Source: Pseudomonadota bacterium (GTDB taxonomy: Bacteria > Pseudomonadota > Alphaproteobacteria > Rhizobiales > Xanthobacteraceae). Taken from it: a DNA stretch of 33,226 bases. The DNA lies in NCBI GenBank assembly GCA_018971625.1, contig JAGXAJ010000051.1, positions 1 through 33,226 on the forward strand. Reading direction: 5' to 3'. The position numbers and the translations under genes were made by a program. This document shows, piece after piece, positions 6,571 to 14,676 of this stretch. A model generated the notes under the pieces. That model saw nothing but the letters and a program-made list of their open reading frames with translations, did not search any database and was not told the origin of the DNA. The first letter of the stretch is position 1. The number at the start of each line of letters is the position of its first letter.

Positions 6571-8502
6571 ATGAACAAGGCCCCACCAAATGACAGGCTC
6601 AAGCAACCATTGAAAATCGGCCACCGCCTGCTCGGCGACGGCCAGCCTTGCTTTGTCATCGCCGAGGTCGGCAACAATCACAATGGCGACTATGACCGCG
6701 CGATCGCCCTGGTTGATGCCGCGGTCGCGGCCGGTGCCGATTGCGCGAAATTCCAGATGCGCAAGCTGGACGAGGTCTATCGTGCCTCCAGCCTGTCCGG
6801 GAAGGACGACGATCTCGCGGTCGAATACACCCTCGACCTGCTGCGCCGCTTCGAGCTTTCGACAGAGCGGCAGCGCCGCATCGCGGCCTATTGCGTCTCG
6901 AAAGGCATACAATATCTCTGCACGCCGTGGGACGCCTCGAGTGTCGCGACGCTTGAGACTTTCGGAGTGCAGGCCTACAAGGTCGCCTCCGCCGATTTGA
7001 CCAATCTTCCGCTGCTGGCAAGACTTGCCGCGACCGGCAAAACATTGATCGTCTCCACCGGGATGAGCACCACGGAAGAAATCCGCGGCGCGGCAAAATT
7101 CCTTGACGACCGCGCGGCTTCCTATGTGCTGTTGCATTGCCAGAGCACCTACCCGGCCGCGCTCCACAATATTCATCTGCGCTTCATGGAAACGCTGAAG
7201 ACGATCCATCCTGCCGTCGGCTATTCCGGGCATGAGCGTGGCATCGCGGTATCGATCGGCGCCGCGGCGCTGGGCGCCGTCGTGATCGAGCGCCACATCA
7301 CGCTCGACCGCGAGATGGAAGGCCCCGACCATGCCGCAAGCCTCGAGCCGGAGGAATTCAAGGCGCTGGTTGCGGGCATTCGCGAAGTCGAAGCCGCGCG
7401 CGGGGAGCCGCTGGCCGAACGCGCGCTCAGCCAGGGCGAACTGATCAACCGGGAAAACCTTGCCAAGAGTCTCGTCGCCGCACGCGCGATCGCCGCCGGC
7501 ACCACCGTGACCGAGCACGATATCGCCGTGAAGAGCCCGGGCCAGGGCCTGTCGCCGCTGAAGATGCCTGCGCTGATCGGCCGCAAGCTCGGCCGCGCGA
7601 TGGCGGCAGACGACTACTTCTTTCCAAGCGACCTCAGCGACGGCGTCGCCAAGGCGCGGCGCTACCGGTTCGATCGTCCCTGGGGCGTGCCGGTCCGCTA
7701 TCACGATGCGGAAAAATTCCTCGAGGTCTGCCAGCCCGACATCATCGAATTCCATCTCAGCTATAACGACATGGAGCGCGATCCGGCCGCCTATCTGTCC
7801 GGCACCTACGATCTCGGGTTCGTCGTTCACGCGCCCGAACTGTTCGCCGGCAGCAAGCTGATGGATCTCGCCACCGCCGATGAAGGCTTGCGGCGCTATT
7901 CGCTGGAGCAAACCCAGGCGGTGATCGACATCACGCGCGGACTGAAGAAGTATTTCCCCAAGACCAAGCGGCCGCCGATCGTCGCCAATATCGGTGGTTT
8001 CACCATGGACGAGCCGCTGCCGCCAGACCAAAAAGCCGAGCGCTATCGCATCTTCGCGGCCAGCCTTGGCGAACTCAATCTCGACGGCGTCGAGTTGATT
8101 CCGCAGACCATGGCGCCATTCCCCTGGCATTTCGGTGGTCAGCGTCACCAGAATATTTTTATCTTTCCAGAGGAGTCGGCGGCCTTCTGCGCCAAACATA
8201 AATTGCGGATGTGCGTCGATATTTCCCACACCAAGCTTGCTGCCAATCATTTCGGCTTTGACTTCGCGCAGGGACTCGCACAGCTCGGCCCGCACACCGC
8301 GCATCTGCATTTCGGCGACGCCAAGGGACTTGACGGCGAAGGTCTGCAAATCGGCGACGGCGACATCGACTTCGACGAGATCGGCGCTGTGCTGCGCAAG
8401 CATGCGCCGAACGCCTCGTTCATTCCCGAGATCTGGCAGGGCCACAAGAATATGGGCGAGGGATTCTGGACCGCGTTCGAACGTCTCGAGGGACGGATAT
8501 GA
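6571..8502 (+). CDS. NeuB-type sugar-acid synthase fused to a xylose-isomerase-like TIM barrel
   Basis: The 643-residue protein carries three domains. Residues about 15-280 are a NeuB synthase barrel that condenses phosphoenolpyruvate with an aldose: AEVGNNHNG (31-39), KFQ (K60), YLCTPWDASS, STGMST, LLHCQSTYP, and metal-ligand-type histidines H221 (SGHE) and H242 (ERHITL), 21 residues apart. A SAF (antifreeze-like) domain follows at about 290-352. The extra C-terminal domain (about 365-643) resembles the sugar isomerase/AP-endonuclease-2 barrel, with VELIPQTMAPFPWHFGG, DISHTKL, HLHFGDAKG and FIPEIWQGH. Ordinary NeuB, PseI and LegI proteins stop after SAF at about 350 residues. In the SAF domain the usual RPG is KSPG (S322), so the arginine that contacts the N-acetyl group of ManNAc in meningococcal NeuB seems absent. 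ATG 6571 is chosen over TTG 6553, which overlaps the kinase stop. The next gene overlaps by ATGA. Confidence 0.88.
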   Translation: MNKAPPNDRLKQPLKIGHRLLGDGQPCFVIAEVGNNHNGDYDRAIALVDAAVAAGADCAKFQMRKLDEVYRASSLSGKDDDLAVEYTLDLLRRFELSTERQRRIAAYCVSKGIQYLCTPWDASSVATLETFGVQAYKVASADLTNLPLLARLAATGKTLIVSTGMSTTEEIRGAAKFLDDRAASYVLLHCQSTYPAALHNIHLRFMETLKTIHPAVGYSGHERGIAVSIGAAALGAVVIERHITLDREMEGPDHAASLEPEEFKALVAGIREVEAARGEPLAERALSQGELINRENLAKSLVAARAIAAGTTVTEHDIAVKSPGQGLSPLKMPALIGRKLGRAMAADDYFFPSDLSDGVAKARRYRFDRPWGVPVRYHDAEKFLEVCQPDIIEFHLSYNDMERDPAAYLSGTYDLGFVVHAPELFAGSKLMDLATADEGLRRYSLEQTQAVIDITRGLKKYFPKTKRPPIVANIGGFTMDEPLPPDQKAERYRIFAASLGELNLDGVELIPQTMAPFPWHFGGQRHQNIFIFPEESAAFCAKHKLRMCVDISHTKLAANHFGFDFAQGLAQLGPHTAHLHFGDAKGLDGEGLQIGDGDIDFDEIGAVLRKHAPNASFIPEIWQGHKNMGEGFWTAFERLEGRI

Positions 8503-9200
8503 GCGGCGGGGATCGAAGGCGTACGCTGGCGGTGGTCGCGGCGCGCGGCGGCTCCAAGGGAATTCCGCACAAGAACCTGATCGATCTCTGCGGCAAGCCG
8601 CTGATCGCGTGGACGGTGCTGCAGGCCGGCGCCGCCGATGGCGTCGACGTCGTGGCGGTTTCGTCCGACAGCGACGCCATCCTGGCCGCGGCGGAGGCCG
8701 CCGGTGCGGTCGGCGTCCGCCGCCCCGACGAGATTTCCGGCGATCTGGTTTCCTCCGAGGCCGCGTGGCTGCACGCGCTGGAGCACGTCGACGGCACACT
8801 GGGTCCGTTCCAGCGCATCGTCGCGCTGCAAGCCACCTCCCCGATCCGCGAGGCCAGCGATATCGACCGTGCGCTCGATGCCTTCGAGCAGCAGAAGCTC
8901 GATAGCCTGCTATCGGTCTGCGAGGTCGAGGATTATTTCAACTGGCGGGTCGGCAAGGACGGCCCAGAACCGATCAATTACGACTATCATGACCGGCGTA
9001 TGCGTCAGCAGATCGAAAAGCGGTATCTCGAAAACGGTTCGTTCTACGTGTTCATTCCAAGCCTGCTGCGCGAACAGAAAAATCGGCTCGGCGGCCGGAT
9101 CGGGATGCATGTGATGGAACGGCAAAAAATGTTCCAGATCGACCGGCCCGAAGACATCAGGCTCTGCGCGGCCATCATGAGCAGCTATGGTTATGCATAG
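8499..9200 (+). CDS. CMP-sugar-acid synthetase (acylneuraminate cytidylyltransferase family)
   Basis: This 233-residue cytosolic enzyme belongs to the NeuA/PtmB/KdsB-like family, which couples CTP to the anomeric carbon of a 2-keto sugar acid to give the CMP-sugar used by transferases. The nucleotide-binding AARGGSKGIPHKN is at the N terminus, followed by LCGKPLIAWTV, VVAVSSDSD, LQATSPIREASDI, a tract with RYLENGSFYVF and the C-terminal QIDRPEDIRLC. Its start overlaps the synthase stop in ATGA, so the two should be translationally coupled, and the synthase product is its likely substrate. It is clearly different from the second family member, PseF, at 26880, implying two CMP-activated acids. 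Which acid this one activates is unknown. Confidence 0.9.
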   Translation: MSGGDRRRTLAVVAARGGSKGIPHKNLIDLCGKPLIAWTVLQAGAADGVDVVAVSSDSDAILAAAEAAGAVGVRRPDEISGDLVSSEAAWLHALEHVDGTLGPFQRIVALQATSPIREASDIDRALDAFEQQKLDSLLSVCEVEDYFNWRVGKDGPEPINYDYHDRRMRQQIEKRYLENGSFYVFIPSLLREQKNRLGGRIGMHVMERQKMFQIDRPEDIRLCAAIMSSYGYA

Positions 9201-9957
9201 TCCCGAACGCTTCTCGCTGCAGGGACGCCGCGCCATCGTCACCGGCGCATCGCGCGGGATTGGGGCGGCGATCGCGGCGGGACTTAGCGAGGCGGGCGCT
9301 GAAGTGTTGGGCCTTAGCCGCTCCGGCACCGCGCCCAAAGGCGTCGAGCCGGTGGCCTGTGACCTCGCGGACGATGCGGCGCTGAACCGAGCGATCGAAG
9401 GCTTCGCCAAGCGACATGACCGGCTCGAGGTGCTGGTCAATGCCGCCGGCATCAGCCTACCCGCCCGAAATGCCGCAGATGAACTTGACCGCTTCCGCCA
9501 GACCGTCGCAATTGACCTCACCGGCGTCTACGCGACCATCCTGGCAGCCTATCCGCTGCTCAAGAAGGCCGACGGAAGTTCCGTGATCAACGTGACCAGC
9601 ATCAACTCTGTGCGCGGCTTTCCGGGCAATCCCGGCTACGTCGCCGCCAAGGCTGGGTTGTCGGGATTGACGCGGGCGCTCGCCACCGATTTTGCCGGCG
9701 ACGGCATCCGGGTCAACGCGCTGGCGCCAGGCTACGTCGCGACCGCGATGACCGCCACGAGCTTCAAAGATCCGTCCATGCATGAGGAGCGCCGCCGGCA
9801 CACCATGCTCGGGCGCTGGGGCAATCCTGAAGACATGGTCGGCGCAGCGATTTTCCTCGCGTCTCCTGCATCGGCCTACATGACCGGCCAGGAGGTTTTT
9901 GTGGATGGCGGCTGGACCGCCAAGGGTCTTGTCATCAGTAGGGGTGACAAGCCGTGA
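9187..9957 (+). CDS. SDR-family oxidoreductase (first of three)
   Basis: This is a classical SDR of 256 residues with TGASRGIGAAIA for NAD(P) binding, LVNAAGIS, INVTSINSVRG carrying the catalytic serine, GYVAAKAG (YxxxK) and IRVNALAPGYVATAM after it. The C-terminal TGQEVFVDGGW is typical of the FabG-like group. It overlaps the preceding synthetase gene by 14 bases (ATG 9187; ATG 9193 is an alternative start) and the next gene by GTGA. In this operon it probably oxidises or reduces a sugar hydroxyl or keto group on the way to the sugar acid; the substrate is not deducible. Confidence 0.88.
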   Translation: MVMHSPERFSLQGRRAIVTGASRGIGAAIAAGLSEAGAEVLGLSRSGTAPKGVEPVACDLADDAALNRAIEGFAKRHDRLEVLVNAAGISLPARNAADELDRFRQTVAIDLTGVYATILAAYPLLKKADGSSVINVTSINSVRGFPGNPGYVAAKAGLSGLTRALATDFAGDGIRVNALAPGYVATAMTATSFKDPSMHEERRRHTMLGRWGNPEDMVGAAIFLASPASAYMTGQEVFVDGGWTAKGLVISRGDKP

Positions 9958-10814
9958 GCGCGCCGAACCCAAACATCCTGCAACGCATCGGCTTCATGCA
10001 GGGCCGGTTGTCCGCCCTAGTGGACGGCAAGATCCAGGCGTTTCCCTGGAACGAATGGCGCGATGAGTTTCCGCGCGCCAAGGCGATCGGCCTCGGCCGG
10101 ATGGAATGGACGATCGATCAGGAACGCCTGCGTGAAAATCCGCTAACCACCGAAAGCGGCCGCAGCGCGATCTTGCGCCTGTCGTGCGGCAATGCCGTGC
10201 AAATTCCGAGCCTAACCGGCGACTGTTTCATGCAGGCGCCATTCTGGAAGACGGATGGCCAGGCGCGGGAAGCACTGCTTGCCGATCTAGATCTGGTGCT
10301 CGCCTCCTGCGCCGCGCTCCGGGTCGAATTCGTCGTGATCCCGCTGGTCGACAATGGCAAGATCGAGACGCCTGAACAGGCCGAGACGCTGCTGCGCGCC
10401 CTGCTCGACCGTACCGCCTTGCTGTCGCGGAACGGCACCAAAATCGTGTTCGAATCCGATTTGCCGCCCGAACAGCTTGCCCAATTCATCGCTAGGTTTC
10501 CGCCCGACGCATTCGGCATCAATTACGACATCGGCAACAGCGCCGCGCTGGGATTCGACTGCACTGAGGAGATCGCCGCTTACGCACCGCGCATTCTCAA
10601 TGTGCATGTGAAGGATCGCCTGCGCGGTGGAATCACCGTGCCGCTCGGCACTGGCGCTGTCAAGCTGGCGAAAGCCATTCGGCTGATCGAGAATAGCGGA
10701 TATTCCGGGCAGTACATTCTGCAGACCGCGCGCGCCGCGGATGGAGACCATGCGGCCGCGCTGGCGCGCTATCTCGCTATGACGGCGCAATGGATCGAGG
10801 ACGCCGGGCGATGA
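9954..10814 (+). CDS. Sugar phosphate isomerase/epimerase-like TIM-barrel protein
   Basis: The 286-residue protein belongs to the AP-endonuclease-2/xylose-isomerase-like barrel superfamily. It begins with RIGFMQGRLS, and metal-site segments expected for the fold can be seen in VIPLVDNGK, KIVFESD, GINYDIGNSAALG, ILNVHVKDR and the final YILQTAR. Known relatives include hexulose-phosphate and hydroxypyruvate isomerases and inosose dehydratase. GTG 9954 overlaps the upstream stop (GTGA) and its stop overlaps the next start (ATGA), so it is firmly part of the operon. It shares a fold with the C-terminal domain of the NeuB fusion, giving the pathway two such barrels. The true substrate is unknown. 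Confidence 0.85.
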   Translation: MSAPNPNILQRIGFMQGRLSALVDGKIQAFPWNEWRDEFPRAKAIGLGRMEWTIDQERLRENPLTTESGRSAILRLSCGNAVQIPSLTGDCFMQAPFWKTDGQAREALLADLDLVLASCAALRVEFVVIPLVDNGKIETPEQAETLLRALLDRTALLSRNGTKIVFESDLPPEQLAQFIARFPPDAFGINYDIGNSAALGFDCTEEIAAYAPRILNVHVKDRLRGGITVPLGTGAVKLAKAIRLIENSGYSGQYILQTARAADGDHAAALARYLAMTAQWIEDAGR

Positions 10815-11572
10815 AGCTGGAGCTTGATGGCCGCGTTGCCCTCGTCACTGGCGCCAGCCGGGGGATCGGCCTTGCGATCGCGCGGATGCTCGCCACGGAG
10901 GGAGCGCACGTAGCGCTCGCCGCACGCGGCCAGGATGGCCTCGAGCACGCGGCCACGGTAGTCGGCTGCAATGTCTCGCTCCATAGCGCAGATGTTACCG
11001 ACCCAGCCGCTGCATTCGCGCTGGTCCGTGGCGTCGAAAGGAAATGGGGCCGGATCGATATCCTGATCTGCAATGTCGGCAGCGGCGCGTCGGTTCCGCC
11101 GGGGCAGGAGAACGCCGCCGAATGGCGCCGCATGATGGACGTCAATCTGTTCGCGACGACCAACGCGATAGAAGCTGCCCGGCCAGTGATGCAGGGCGGC
11201 AACGGCGATCGCGCCATTGTTTGCGTATCGTCGATCTGCGGGCTTGCGGCTCTCGGCGCGCCGGTGACCTACTCCGCGGCCAAGGCCGCGCTAAACGCGA
11301 CCGTGCGCAGCCTCGCCCGCCCTCTGGCGCAGGACGGGATTCGCATCAATGCTGTCGCGCCGGGCAACATCCTGTTCGACGATGGAACCTGGGCGCGCAA
11401 ACTCGCCGAGAACAAGCAAGGCGTGGAAGACATGCTGGCGCGCGATGTCGCGCTGCGCCGGCTCGGCACGCCGGAAGAAGTCGCGGACATCGTTGGTTTT
11501 CTGGCCTCCCCCCGCGCGGCTTTCATCACAGGTACGGTGATCGTGGCGGACGGCGGCCAGTTGCGCGCTTGA
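10811..11572 (+). CDS. SDR-family oxidoreductase (second of three)
   Basis: This 253-residue classical SDR has TGASRGIGLAIA, DVTDPAAAF, ILICNVGSG in place of the usual NNAG, IVCVSSICG, TYSAAKAAL (YxxxK), IRINAVAPGNI and the C-terminal FITGTVIVADGG. ATG 10811 is chosen because it overlaps the preceding stop as ATGA; an upstream GTG-type start at 10790 would overlap more. The stop is followed after 13 bases by the third SDR. Three SDRs in a row point to several redox steps on one sugar, for example an oxidation, epimerisation and re-reduction series. The cofactor is probably NAD(P); the substrate is not identified. Confidence 0.88.
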   Translation: MKLELDGRVALVTGASRGIGLAIARMLATEGAHVALAARGQDGLEHAATVVGCNVSLHSADVTDPAAAFALVRGVERKWGRIDILICNVGSGASVPPGQENAAEWRRMMDVNLFATTNAIEAARPVMQGGNGDRAIVCVSSICGLAALGAPVTYSAAKAALNATVRSLARPLAQDGIRINAVAPGNILFDDGTWARKLAENKQGVEDMLARDVALRRLGTPEEVADIVGFLASPRAAFITGTVIVADGGQLRA

Positions 11573-11585
11573 GAAGGAACACCGC

Positions 11586-12425
11586 ATGACCGCCTGTCCC
11601 TCGCGCTACGATCTAACCGGGCACACCGCGCTGGTGACCGGCGCCGGCGGTTTGTTGGGCCGTCAACATACGGCGGCATTGGTTGAAGCTGGCGCCCGCG
11701 TCGTGGTTACCGATATCGGCTTGGCCCAGCTCGACTCCGCCATCGCCGCCGTCAAGCAAGCCGCGCCGGCCGCCGACCTGGTCCCGCTTGCCATGGATGT
11801 CACGTCGCCGGAATCGGTTTCCGCGGCCGCGGCCGAGCTCGAACGGTGTGACATTGAGATCGACATTCTCGTCAACAACGCTGCGATTGATCCCAAAGTG
11901 ACCTCGATCCCAGGTGTCATGCATTCGTCACGGTTCGAGGCATTTCCGGTTCCGCAATGGCAGATGGAAATCGCGGTCGGCCTCACCGGCGCTATGCTGT
12001 GTTCCCAAGCATTCGGCGGCGCGATGGCCCAGCGTGGTCGCGGCGTGGTGCTGAACATCGCCTCCGATCTCGGCGTGATCGCGCCTGACCAGCGGATCTA
12101 CCGGCAACCCGGTATCGCGAGGGACGAGGAACAGCCGGTCAAGCCCGTGACCTATTCGGTCATCAAGCATGGCTTGATTGGACTTACGAAATATCTGGCG
12201 ACCTACTGGGCCGACCGGGGCGTACGCGTCAACGCACTCTCGCCCGGTGGTGTCTTCAACAACCAGCATCCGACCTTCGTGGAAAGGCTGACCCGGCTCA
12301 TCCCGATGGGACGCATGGCGCACGTCGACGAATACCGTTCCGCGATCCAGTTCCTCTGCTCGGACGCATCAAGCTACATGACCGGCCAGAACATGGTGAT
12401 CGACGGCGGCCGAAGCGTGTGGTGA
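11586..12425 (+). CDS. PtmA-like SDR oxidoreductase
   Basis: The 279-residue SDR has TGAGGLLGRQHTAAL, VVVTDIGLAQLD, LVNNAAIDPKV, GVVLNIASDLGVIAPDQR, TYSVIKHGLIGLTKYLATYW with the YxxxK pair, VRVNALSPGGVFNNQ and SYMTGQNMVIDGGRSVW. These segments are what I recall from PtmA-type 'flagellin modification' oxidoreductases of sialic-acid-like pathways. In Campylobacter, PtmA acts in the legionaminic acid route. AGAAGGAA at good spacing supports ATG 11586. It is the last gene of the plus-strand operon and ends seven bases from the convergent Gfo/Idh gene. The resemblance supports a legionaminate-like or novel nonulosonate product. Confidence 0.87.
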   Translation: MTACPSRYDLTGHTALVTGAGGLLGRQHTAALVEAGARVVVTDIGLAQLDSAIAAVKQAAPAADLVPLAMDVTSPESVSAAAAELERCDIEIDILVNNAAIDPKVTSIPGVMHSSRFEAFPVPQWQMEIAVGLTGAMLCSQAFGGAMAQRGRGVVLNIASDLGVIAPDQRIYRQPGIARDEEQPVKPVTYSVIKHGLIGLTKYLATYWADRGVRVNALSPGGVFNNQHPTFVERLTRLIPMGRMAHVDEYRSAIQFLCSDASSYMTGQNMVIDGGRSVW

Positions 12426-12432
12426 CCCCATA

Positions 12433-13389
12433 TCACGTACGCCTAGATTTTTTCTCCACACATCCCCAAAGCCTTATAATGGCTTGCTGACGGCGCCTGT
12501 GATCGTCGTCATTCTCCAAAAGCGACTTGCACAGGCGTTCGAGCACAGCAACTCTGATATCTTGGCCTCGCGGGGTCGCTGCACGCTCGCCGGAAAATGG
12601 ATCTGGCTGACTGACGACAGCATCTACTCCCCAATCGGTTCCCTGGTCCGAGTCTCGGCGCGTCCGGTGCAGCTTGATACGGAATACCATCTCGCTGGCT
12701 CGACTGTTGATGTTAACGGCGAATGGAGCGAGCGAAGGACCCGTGAAAGTTGCCTTCCATTGTTGAGTTTCGGAGTCTGACGTCCCCCAAACCACTGAAT
12801 CCAAGACATCGTCGTAGCCGAACTCAGCAAACAGCGCGATGAGGTGAGTACCGTAGAAGCGCAGCGCGCCGCCGCCCTCAGCATCGTATCTTTTCCAATT
12901 GGAGAGATCGTTGCGGTAATGATGTGCCAGGAACGTCCAATCGAGTGACCCAGCTGTGCTCCCCTCAGCTAATGTCAATCGCAGCTGCTGGGCCCAAAGC
13001 AGCAAGCGAAAGATATAGCCAACCCGGTAGCGCTTACCGCAGCGTTCCAGGTCAGCGAGTAACGCTGCCGACAAATCCGGCGTTGGCGCGATCGGCTTTT
13101 CTAGGATGAGCTGTCGAATGGTAGGCATCCGTACCAGACGAGGAAGCCACTTCGCCTGGTCCGCCGGACGTAATGCGACGATCACCGAGTCCGCCGCTGC
13201 CAGCGCGGCTTCGACGTCCCCACACCAGTCCACCCGCGGTATGAATTTGGAAAGCTCCGGCCGAATGGCAAGGACCGACTGATAGCGCATCGGCAGCGTA
13301 ACCCGTTGCCCTAGTTCGAGCAGCGCAGGAAGATATCCGTAAAGACCGAATCCGGAACCAAGAACAGTGAAGCGCGCGGCCTCACCCAT
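12433..13389 (-). CDS. Gfo/Idh/MocA-family oxidoreductase
   Basis: A 318-residue protein with an N-terminal Rossmann fold (TVLGSGFGLYGYLPAL), the family's LEKPIAPTPD (EKP motif) and GGGALRFYGTHLIALF in the C-terminal domain. The family oxidises or reduces sugars, sugar nucleotides or inositols with NAD(P). ATG 13389 is chosen; it overlaps the methyltransferase stop by eight bases (ATGGGTGA), while an upstream in-frame start at 13464 would overlap far more. As last gene of the rfbF-rfbG-methyltransferase operon it most likely reduces the 4-keto group, or another keto group, of the CDP-deoxysugar. The C-terminal third is weakly conserved to my eye and the substrate is inferred only from context. 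Confidence 0.8.
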   Translation of the reverse strand: MGEAARFTVLGSGFGLYGYLPALLELGQRVTLPMRYQSVLAIRPELSKFIPRVDWCGDVEAALAAADSVIVALRPADQAKWLPRLVRMPTIRQLILEKPIAPTPDLSAALLADLERCGKRYRVGYIFRLLLWAQQLRLTLAEGSTAGSLDWTFLAHHYRNDLSNWKRYDAEGGGALRFYGTHLIALFAEFGYDDVLDSVVWGTSDSETQQWKATFTGPSLAPFAVNINSRASEMVFRIKLHRTRRDSDQGTDWGVDAVVSQPDPFSGERAATPRGQDIRVAVLERLCKSLLENDDDHRRRQQAIIRLWGCVEKKSRRT

Positions 13390-14629
13390 GAAAATCGTCG
13401 GCGCTGAGAATGTCGACGACTTTCCCGTCGTAGCCGTGGTCGGCGAGATATTTCCGGATCTCACCCGATATATGCCATGCTAGATTGAGCAACGGCTTGC
13501 CCTGCCGTTCCGTCGCAAACAGATCGTCATCTGAAACAATCGGGATACGCGTGCCGGGCACATAGTGACCGATCTTGATTGAGCCGGGCTTTTCGTGAAC
13601 CGCGATAATTTCTTTTTCCGTCAACCCCAGCAACTTGACCAGGATCGCTGCACGCCCCGGAAACGCTTTGGCTCGGATCGGTCCGTGCACCGCCACGAGC
13701 TCTTTGATCTCATGACCTTTGCGATCTTTCCAGAGTTCGACGTCACGCGCAAGTCGCGCGAAATCTGCCTGGAAGTTGCATTCACGAGCGACCACGCCGA
13801 TCGCGGTCGCACCAGTTTCGCCCTTTTTGCGACCAAGAATCACACGGATATTGCCGCCATAACGCGACGGAAACTCGACGTCGACGATGTCGAGCCCCAG
13901 CGACTTGGCAATGAAGTCGAACGATCGATACGAATAAGTTCGGGGATGCTCGTGGTAGAACGTATCGAACTGGTGCCGGTCGAACACCGCGCCGAGATAG
14001 TGGTTTTCAATCACAATGATAGTCCCGGGTCCGATCAACGCTTTCAGCGCCGACAGCAGGCTCGACAGATCTTCGATATGGGCAAACACATTGGTAAAGG
14101 TAACGAAGTCAGGCACGCCGACCTTGTCTCGGATCCCTCGCGCCGTTTGCTCGCCCAGATAGTTCTGCATAACGAAATGGCCCTTGGCAACGGCATCTTT
14201 TGCCGCCCCCGTAGGCTCGATGCCAGCGGTCACTGCTCCTGCCTCACGGAAGAAGTCGAGCAGGCTGCCATCGTTACAGCCGATATCGATGGCAACCTTG
14301 CCCTGCAACGAACCTGACCGCTCGATACATGATGCCACGAGACTGCCCATCCCCGCGAGGACGTCCCCCGTGAAGCGCGACCGGTAGTGATAATCCTCCG
14401 GGAAGAGATCCTCCTTCGGAACCTGGAAATGCTGATGCGCGGTCAGACAGGTTGGGCAAAAATCGATCCGAATCGGATACTCCCGGCATATACGAGAATC
14501 GCCGACCCTGACCAGATCATCACAAAGCGGATGTAACCCGAGATCCATCACCGGCAAAAGCTGCGTATTGCCGCAGACCTCGCAACCCCTGATTTCGGAT
14601 AGCGATCGCGCAGTAGCATTCGTCGTCAT
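13382..14629 (-). CDS. Sugar C-methyltransferase (Cys4 zinc-type, SAM-dependent)
   Basis: The 415-residue protein has the three-part layout of NDP-sugar C-methyltransferases. An N-terminal zinc-binding part has cysteines 16, 19, 58 and 61 (CEVCG and CPTC). A SAM-binding fold follows with VAIDIGCNDGSLLDFF, then FTNVFAHIEDL and YHEHPRTYSYRSF. The C-terminal substrate domain has VAVHGPIRAKAFPG. TylC3-like relatives add a methyl group to C3 of a 4-keto deoxysugar nucleotide. Placed between rfbG and an oxidoreductase, it should make a 3-C-methyl branched CDP-sugar. ATG 14629 is chosen; TTG 14680 is in frame and would overlap the rfbG stop. It overlaps the downstream oxidoreductase by eight bases. 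Confidence 0.88.
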   Translation of the reverse strand: MTTNATARSLSEIRGCEVCGNTQLLPVMDLGLHPLCDDLVRVGDSRICREYPIRIDFCPTCLTAHQHFQVPKEDLFPEDYHYRSRFTGDVLAGMGSLVASCIERSGSLQGKVAIDIGCNDGSLLDFFREAGAVTAGIEPTGAAKDAVAKGHFVMQNYLGEQTARGIRDKVGVPDFVTFTNVFAHIEDLSSLLSALKALIGPGTIIVIENHYLGAVFDRHQFDTFYHEHPRTYSYRSFDFIAKSLGLDIVDVEFPSRYGGNIRVILGRKKGETGATAIGVVARECNFQADFARLARDVELWKDRKGHEIKELVAVHGPIRAKAFPGRAAILVKLLGLTEKEIIAVHEKPGSIKIGHYVPGTRIPIVSDDDLFATERQGKPLLNLAWHISGEIRKYLADHGYDGKVVDILSADDFHG

Positions 14630-14676
14630 TATGGTCGCCGTTTGAGTCAATACGATTGGTCGTGTCCGGAAGGATA

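Noticed and set aside
6454..8799. 781-codon open frame on the minus strand opposite the NeuB fusion
   Set aside because: It has Arg/Ala/Gly-rich, low-complexity content typical of antisense frames in GC-rich DNA, and the plus-strand frame carries clear enzyme motifs.
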